Positions 58,030 to 64,000 of a DNA stretch of 64,000 bases are shown piece after piece (the stretch's first letter is position 1; each line of letters starts with the position of its first letter). A model generated the notes under the pieces. That model saw only the letters and a program-made list of their open reading frames with translations. It did no database searches and was not told where the DNA came from. The position numbers and the translations under genes are program-made. The DNA lies in contig CM049316.1 of the NCBI GenBank assembly GCA_026874595.1, forward strand, positions 15,691,839 to 15,755,838, given 5' to 3'. Source of the DNA: Sipunculus nudus (lineage: Eukaryota; Annelida; Sipuncula; Golfingiida; Sipunculidae).

Positions 58030-59270
58030 AAATCAAATTTCAAGTTACGAGTTGCCATTGTGGTTGAGTTTTACTAGCTACAGGCAAACAACATCCCGCA
58101 AGCGGGATAAAAGGACTTCATCTGCGAAATTATCCTATCAGGATAGGTGTTATTTTGTCGTTTTCCCTCGAATAATCGCCTATTCTTAACTCTATTGTGT
58201 TATAATTATATGCATTGCCTTAGCATTGCTTTAAACACATAATAGCAACACTTTCGAATATCCAATAGCACGTAGAGCGAAAAACCTAGAATAATTGCAA
58301 TATCGTAATAAATTATGTGTGAAAAATGATAGAATGTGGCGACTATAAACATAAAGCGTGGACGCATCCTTGTTTCTTTTCAATTATTTCAAAGGTTTTG
58401 AAGATGGGCAAAACTTCTGCAGTCTGCAGCAAATTATTCAGACCAAACTGCTCAGAATCACACAAAGAAGGATATGTCTCTACTGTTTAGGAAGTATGGA
58501 CAAAAATATTGCTACTTGATGCCCTTGAGGATGGCGTTTTGATTATTTTGACTGCTCACCCACAAGTTGTAAACAGGTTGATAGAAACAAAATGTACAGT
58601 TGTGTGTGGTGGGCTCGTGGTTTTAGATCCCAAGATCCGTACCTTGAAGGGCTTTGCTTTGAATTCGAAAGACACCTGGCGGTCGGATGCATGTTGACTC
58701 AGTTATTGTTACACTTAAACCATATTCATGAAATAGAAGTTACACACCAAAGAGATATCTCCTGCAAAAATATACCGATACGTCGCCCAGAAGAAGCCCT
58801 TTTTGTCTTTAGGATATCGATAGTTTGGTCTAGAGTACGTCGTGCCCTTCAAAGATGCAAGAAGTACTTAATGATTCAGCTCTCTGTAGATGACAGTGGA
58901 ATGAAACTTATTCAAGCCATTTATTAAACTAAAGAGGGTGTACATGCCTACGCATAGGCCTGCACATGTTCTTGATAGTTTTTTATAGTATCATTTAAAA
59001 AGTTATGACTATACAGTTATGGGTATTATAAAAAATATATGACATAAGTTGTTTTAAAAAAGTAAATCTTTTTAAAATTTTAATTTCCACTATACATTAA
59101 AATACAGAAATTGTTTTAGGCCGTCTTGCCAATGTGTACCCTCAAATAGGCTTCACCTTATATACCCTATAGAGTTAAATATACATTGTATTGCGTTTGT
59201 TAACAGTTCAGTGCCCAAGATTGTTATTTTTACACTATTGGAACGCTACTTTCACACATGAATGTTACCA
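58030..59270. repeat. Diverged duplicate block, copy 3
   Basis: 58030-58510 matches 52680-53300, 58538-58620 matches 54385-54470, and 58730-59240 matches 56560-56880, all in the same orientation. It is therefore the most complete copy of this ancestral unit in the window. Frames at 58509-58927 show no recognisable domain. Confidence 0.65.

Positions 59271-59274
<4 letters not shown>

Positions 59275-59345
<71 letters not shown>
59275..59345. repeat. (TA)n microsatellite
   Basis: About 35 uninterrupted TA units. Confidence 0.95.
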
Positions 59346-59347
<2 letters not shown>

Positions 59348-60102
59348 GCTCCCACATATACGCTAATTCGCTTCTTTCGGAGGAGAATCAGTCTGCCTTC
59401 CCTTCTCTGTTCCTGTGTTTGGGACTTAACAGAAGCTCCTTTTTTTCCGTTCAGCCAGCAGACTTAGTGGAAAACACGATATGTTGGTTTAAAGTCATTG
59501 TAAACCTCTAGCTGTCAATCGTATGTTTGAAACTCGCGCGTGGTCCACAGTAAATAAATAGGGTGTCCCCCGAGTCCATGACCTCATACATATTCATTAC
59601 ATCTGTGTCACAGCGCCAGCGCTCGCTCAGGTGGCGCTCCATGAACATAAACATACGGATAAAAGCCTCTACACATTAACTATTTTGACACCAGCATAAT
59701 TAGGCGAAACTGTGTGTCACAATGAAGGTAATGGGGCCATATCATTTGTTACAGATAGATTCAAGAGTCCTAACAAGTACAGAGTCTGTGACGCCTATAA
59801 TATATGTATGTTTTATAGCTTTAAGGCCATAGCGGATCACCCATGCATCACATGCTCAAAGCCGAGCTCCTTTCAGTGGTCGTAACATGTGCTTAACAAA
59901 TTGTTTATTGGACCTTTTGAACTGGGCCTTTTTTTTCAATAGCACACTTACGGTCACAAACAAAAAGTCATACACATGAACATACAGCGATGTTATTCAT
60001 CTTTGTGGTCTGTTCGGATGGGTCACTAAATGCGGCGCTTTTATACTTTTAGTCAGAGCTCGGATAGAGACTGGTGAGGTTTTGCTAAAACTGAATAAGG
60101 CG
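59346..60102. other. Upstream region of the membrane-protein gene
   Basis: No exon recognised. A TATA-like 'cttttatac' at about 60038-60046 lies 57-65 bp before the ATG at 60103, a plausible but unproven core promoter. Confidence 0.35.
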
Positions 60103-60119
60103 ATGGCTACGAACGAAAG
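60103..60119 (+). CDS. First exon of a single-pass membrane protein (17 nt coding)
   Basis: ATGGCTACGAACGAAAG encodes MATNE plus two bases of the next codon. It is followed by a consensus donor (AAAG|GTAAGA). Joined to the exon at 60711 it gives MATNERHRRC and then a hydrophobic helix, which is why this start was chosen: the phase fits and there is no competing ATG in the second exon before the helix. It is too short for standard ORF finding. Confidence 0.6.
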
Positions 60120-60159
60120 GTAAGAAATTCCTCAGGAACTTATGGGTGAATCAATACAG

Positions 60160-60208
60160 TCCTGGCCCCATGACTAATAAAGGCTTAACTTATCTTATCT
60201 TATCTTAT
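60160..60208 (+). mobile_element. 3' tail of a non-LTR retroelement
   Basis: 'gactaataaaggc' followed by 'ttaacttatcttatcttatctta' is a typical invertebrate LINE/SINE 3' end with a short (CTTAT)n tail. It lies within the first intron of the membrane-protein gene, and the body upstream is too short or diverged to classify. Confidence 0.45.
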
Positions 60209-60289
60209 ATAACTTCCCACTTCTCCAATTTTTCACTGTATGCTTTATCTCGCTTTATTTGGCCCAGGCTTTATTATTGTCCAAACGTT

Positions 60290-60690
60290 ATGGCGTTACC
60301 TCGGTTTTAATGCTGTAAACTAGGCCCTGACTCAGGTTTGTCCACTCGCACTTGGTCCATAACCGCATAAATATATTCTCAAGGAGGTCCATACTCTATC
60401 GGTAATCTTCTCTCATTAAAATTCTGGGTTTGTTTTTCTTCACTTTGGCCCTGACTGCATCAATATTCTCTCAACTATGCCCATAGTCGATCGGTTTTCT
60501 TCTCTCATTTGGTCCCGAGTTTGAATTCCCTTACTTAGATCCTAACTTTGTTTTTTCTCCAGTGTAGCTGAGTTAGTTTATCTGCTCTCACGTGGGCTCT
60601 GAGTATGTGTACTCTAAAACAAGCCCTGAGTTAGTTTGAACCATACGGTCCTAATGGAGTTCTCTTTTCTCTTTTTGTGGCACTGACTGT
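60290..60690. repeat. Degenerate ~55-65 bp repeats in the intron
   Basis: Words such as 'ggccctgactcag', 'ttggccctgactg', 'ttggtcccgagtttg' and 'aagccctgagttagttt' recur with 'ttctctca' at irregular 50-70 bp spacing up to the acceptor at 60710. This is probably a strongly eroded tandem repeat. Confidence 0.45.
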
Positions 60691-60710
60691 GTTTGTTTTC
60701 TCTCATGTAG

Positions 60711-60877
60711 GCATCGACGATGTGTCATTGTTCTTGGCGTCATCTTTGCAATAGTTGTGACCGCGGTAGCAATAGGCGTCATTGCGTATTCTGAGACAAG
60801 AACCAAGACGAGAACGTGGGGCCCCGGTAAAACTCGTCCCACTACAACTTTGCCTCCCAAAGATGGTTGGAAGAAGG
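60711..60877 (+). CDS. Second exon of a single-pass (type II-like) membrane protein
   Basis: Acceptor with a strong pyrimidine tract (GTTTTCTCTCATGTAG|GC). The spliced frame reads HRRC and then a ~21-residue helix (VIVLGVIFAIVVTAVAIGVI), then AYSETRTKTRTWGPGKTRPT and TTLPPKDGWKKG. Basic residues before the helix and a Thr/Pro-rich stalk after it suggest a signal-anchor protein with an extracellular catalytic or binding part encoded further right. The donor is probably AAGAAGG|GTGGGT at 60877. Type II ectopeptidases or transferases have such starts, but no domain is visible, so the family is unknown and later exons were not found before 64000. Confidence 0.6.
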
Positions 60878-60879
60878 GT

Positions 60880-63351
60880 GGGTGTCAGATTTCCTCTGTA
60901 AATACATTCTTATGCTTATCTGTTTGTCTCTAATATATATTGATGGGGAAACAGACTGATAAGGTCGATGGGGGACGGAGAAATGGTAAGCGTCCGTCCT
61001 TCCATTGACATGAAAAAAGTTTACGTGCAGTCCGAAAACGTACACCACGATTGATGCATGTCGTGATAGGCTAGGTTAAGTTCGAAGCTGGATGCGGTTG
61101 AAGCGTTTTTAGGCCACTGAAGCGATTTTGCTAAGAAGATGTTCGCGCAATATCTCTAAAAGAATTCCAGCCAGAGTCACTTAACTCACACTAATGCTTA
61201 ATATGAATGGCTACGTTAAGTTGGAAAAAGAATGAATGTGTCGCTCATGCTAATTTGGTAAATAATGTTATCGCATTAGCCTGAGAAAAATTCTATCCAC
61301 AGTCTCCAAACTCGCGGGAATGATGCATCTCCTGATGTGCTATCTTAAGTTTGAATATGGATGACCTTGACGCAATTATCAAGGTCACATATGCGATTTT
61401 GTTTCATTGGTTTTAGCGCAGTCCCTTCAAAAGTACTTGGTCACGGTCACGATCTTCATACTCACACCATGTATGCATCAATTACAGGACGAAGTCAATT
61501 TCGAATGGGTTACACTGCGACATTTTCTAGGTCACATAGACATTACTTTTTGTAACTGATATCACACTCATCGGTCCTTTTCAAATGTCTCTTGAATTTC
61601 CCACTGGTATTCAAAACCTGTCAAAAAGCCACTTTGTTGATAGACCGGGGACAAACCTGATCTGTTCCCCAGATCAACCTTCCTTGGCAACAATGTATTT
61701 AAATTTTTAGTTCCATGTTGGGTAGACAATTATTGATGAAAACCCACTAAACAATAATAAACGTCATAAATACATGTGAGGATTGTCCTGAGACCTACGC
61801 CCGTAGTCGATGCAATTGTTTTTATAGGTTGTGCATACATTTGTACTCCAGTTCTATTGAATGCAATATTCAATTTATCCAGATATTTTAGCTAATTGCA
61901 GTCAATACTGTATTTTAAGCTTGTGCACAGGCTTCATACAAACCATCACAGAGGTTAAAGTATTTTTTGTGTTGAGGTATATCTCTGCGTTAGTTATACA
62001 TGGTTATAAGAGAGTCAGTCAAGCTATTGCGTCAGACTGTCATGGACAGATGAAAAAAGAAGTCACAGTACGCAAAAGTGCAAACTTTTAAGTATTGCTT
62101 TAAACATACGCCTTCCTTACATTGTAAAGGAAATAATCTGCAGATTTGCAGATTTCATGCATGATTGAATGGTTCCTGTCTGAAAAGGAATACAGTTTTA
62201 TGTCACAATATTGGCACGTGGAAAATGTTCATATGTGAGTTTTTAATCCACGGTCCATTATTCTTAGTTTAATTGGCTCAAATCTCTCTCTCCAAGAGCC
62301 AAAATCATATGTTCGTTTTTTTCATGGATACGTCTGAAAATATAAACATTTTGCTTTGATATTATGGTTGACTTTCGATCACGGATAATTAAATGATAAT
62401 GAATTTGCATATGTTGGCCTGCTTCTTGGGAGTTATTCTTTTTTATCATTTCTTGATATGCAAGTCTCTAAGTATAAATACTTCTACTGTTACGTCCCGG
62501 TTAACTATTCCTTCAATTAGGTTAACATTAAGCTACTGTGACCTATATGCGTATCTTGTACGGTCATCCGTACTGTATCGGATTCAGGTAAGCGCTATGA
62601 GGTACATAGAAAAAAAGGAGACTTCTCAAATCCCCTTTTCTATAAACCGCATGAGGGCTTAAATATGCGGGCAAAAATGCAAACAAGCAAATTAACACAA
62701 GACATACCTTCCCAGTCAAAACATGAGCTAAACTCGAGATCACCGTGATATCATTAGAGAGTCACAGGTGTGAGTTCATAGCTGTGAACCAACTGTGAAC
62801 TTACGGTCAAGTCACCGCAGTGAGTTCATGTCTGTTACATAAGAGTGAGTTCACAGAAACATTTTTTTAACTTAGTGGATTTTCTTTACTTTAAGACCAC
62901 AGTAAATTAGGCACTATATCATTATAACACCTGCCTATCATATAGTTCAATTCCTAAATACGGTCTTAAGCTTTATCGTCTTTCCGAATTAGCAAAGTGT
63001 TGACTAAGGCTATCATTTAGAATAACAGTACGACATGAACGCATAGAGATTTAAAAAGAAATAGCCAAAGATAATATAAATCCATTTGAAATGTAATTAT
63101 GACATTACCTTTGTTTTAATAAGAGTGCTTCTATTAGATTTTGAAAACTTAAAGCAACTGCATTTATAAGGATTTGGGCGACAGAATTAAGGCGACATTT
63201 CTTCTATTTATATACAACTTTTTAATTTATTCTTTGAGCGAAAAGAATTTATTTTCATATGTTTGGCTGTACATTTTCCCATGTTACAGGTGGGAATAAA
63301 TCAAATATTTACTTTTTTTTACAGATATAGGTTAGATTTTCGCCTTAACTT
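60880..63351. other. Probable intron/intergenic; weak exon candidate at 62393-62587
   Basis: No recognisable domain. A plus-strand frame at 62393 begins with a hydrophobic, signal-like stretch (MLACFLGVILFYHFLICKS) and reaches a very good donor (ATTCAG|GTAAGC, exon end 62587). It could be a first exon, but nothing else supports it. The stretch 62745-62860 holds four imperfect 'gtgagttca'/'gtgaac' repeats. Confidence 0.35.
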
Positions 63352-63359
63352 TATATATA

Positions 63360-63394
<35 letters not shown>
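63352..63394. repeat. (TA)n microsatellite
   Basis: TA run with one 'tctatatat' interruption near the left end. Confidence 0.95.
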
Positions 63395-63397
<3 letters not shown>

Positions 63398-63479
63398 GTA
63401 TGAACATATTGCAACGGTCGGAAGATCTACACAGTCTTACAGATCCATCATCTACCGAAGTATCCATATGATTTTCATG

Positions 63480-64000
63480 GTCTTTTAGGGTTTGGATTAT
63501 GAGAGATCAGAAGTTTTATATTTGACTGTCAAATAAATAAAACAAACAAGACGACCATAGGTCGAGAGCTTGCTGAACATTGTAATAGGACAGACAGACA
63601 GAATGGGGAATGCAAAGACTAACAAAATGAGCTATAGTTTGTGAAGAGAAGACAATTTTGCACGACGTAATGCGCAAAATAATTTTTTTCGGTGACCTTG
63701 CCCTTGACCTTTGGCCTACCTCCACTAAAACAAAAGACTTGCAGGAGTTTCGTTTTTCTATCAACTGTATAACTTTCAGAGCGATTGGTTGATATTTGTG
63801 GGCTGTAAAGCAAAAAAAAAAAAAGAAAAAAAGTGAAATCTTGTAATATCCCGTTTGACGGGAATCGGTACGAGATTTCCCGTGATTTGGCATCAAGTCC
63901 AGTAAAACTGATCCAATGGTGCCTGAAGACCTCTCTAGGTTTTAATGTGACTACGTTAGATTAATGATATATTTATAGCCCCATATTTTGGGCTATCATG
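63480..64000. repeat. 'gaccttg.ccttgacctttgg' interspersed repeat and right edge
   Basis: 63690-63740 carries 'ggtgaccttgcccttgac' and 'ctttggcctacctccac', like the repeat at 19200-19640. It is followed by 'gcgattggttgatatttgtggg' and a poly-A tract (63810-63832). Minus-strand frames here are incidental. Nothing is identified to the window end. Confidence 0.45.

Noticed and set aside
59191-59511. 106-codon frame with a long YIYIYI tract
   Set aside because: Produced by the (TA)n microsatellite.
28131-64000. A first exon for sulfotransferase copy 2
   Set aside because: I looked on the minus strand for an FPKS/GTAAG-type exon like 21880-22042 and found none; most of the first 15 kb is satellite.

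Overview
This window looks like nuclear DNA of an animal, most likely a marine invertebrate and plausibly a bivalve or other mollusc. That placement is an inference. It rests on sparse split coding exons with GT-AG splice sites, AT-rich intergenic DNA, many long (TA)n runs, tRNA-derived SINEs, 'gaccttgacc'-rich interspersed repeats, and a cytosolic sulfotransferase of the kind that is expanded in molluscs. There are no bacterial operons, no CRISPR array and no rRNA. Coding content is low, and most of the window is repeats.

Layout. 1-8.6 kb: low-density DNA with an edge-truncated coding remnant (1-246), an unassigned candidate exon (1.1 kb) and one exon-like fragment of a possible DUF4440/SnoaL-like (NTF2-fold) gene (4.8 kb). 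8.65-10.9 kb: a SINE followed by a 32-bp GT-rich minisatellite. 12.36-14.71 kb: a transposon-like element with long terminal inverted repeats made of 21-bp palindromic units. 14.7-23.2 kb: a two-exon sulfotransferase gene on the minus strand (exon 1 21880-22042, exon 2 17336-18048). Its 3.8-kb intron holds a 'ggtggcgcc' repeat array, a trimer of tRNA-like SINE units and a 986-bp Tigger/pogo-like non-autonomous transposon. Exons of another possible DUF4440-like gene lie just beyond exon 1. 24.2-28.13 kb: a 3.9-kb duplicate of sulfotransferase exon 2 and its surroundings, cut off by a satellite and with no first exon seen. 28.18-34.29 kb: a ~101-145 bp satellite with ~1,065-bp higher-order periodicity. 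34.3-43.26 kb: an unrelated ~77-bp satellite carrying a telomere-like CCCTAACCC core, with ~854-bp higher-order periodicity. 44.0-49.6 kb: a third, ~240-bp tandem array split by a 3.4-kb TIR element that itself contains a solo-LTR-like repeat. An inverted relative of that LTR lies at 50.4-51.3 kb. 51.4-59.3 kb: a second copy of the first SINE, diverged duplicate blocks, a 145-bp tandem repeat, a DUF4440-like exon (57.0 kb) and a degraded L1/Tx1-type LINE reverse transcriptase fragment (57.3-57.9 kb). 60.1-60.9 kb: the first two exons of a single-pass membrane protein gene on the plus strand. The rest shows no recognisable genes.

The only gene that can be read end to end is the sulfotransferase: 291 codons, with a PAPS-binding loop, a conserved His and the C-terminal RKGxxGDWKN motif. 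The most striking features are structural. They are the likely birth of a minisatellite from transposon termini, three adjacent satellites covering about 20 kb with higher-order structure, the nested insertions, and a sulfotransferase exon bracketed by inverted repeat arrays that was duplicated together with the gene-proximal array and part of the other.
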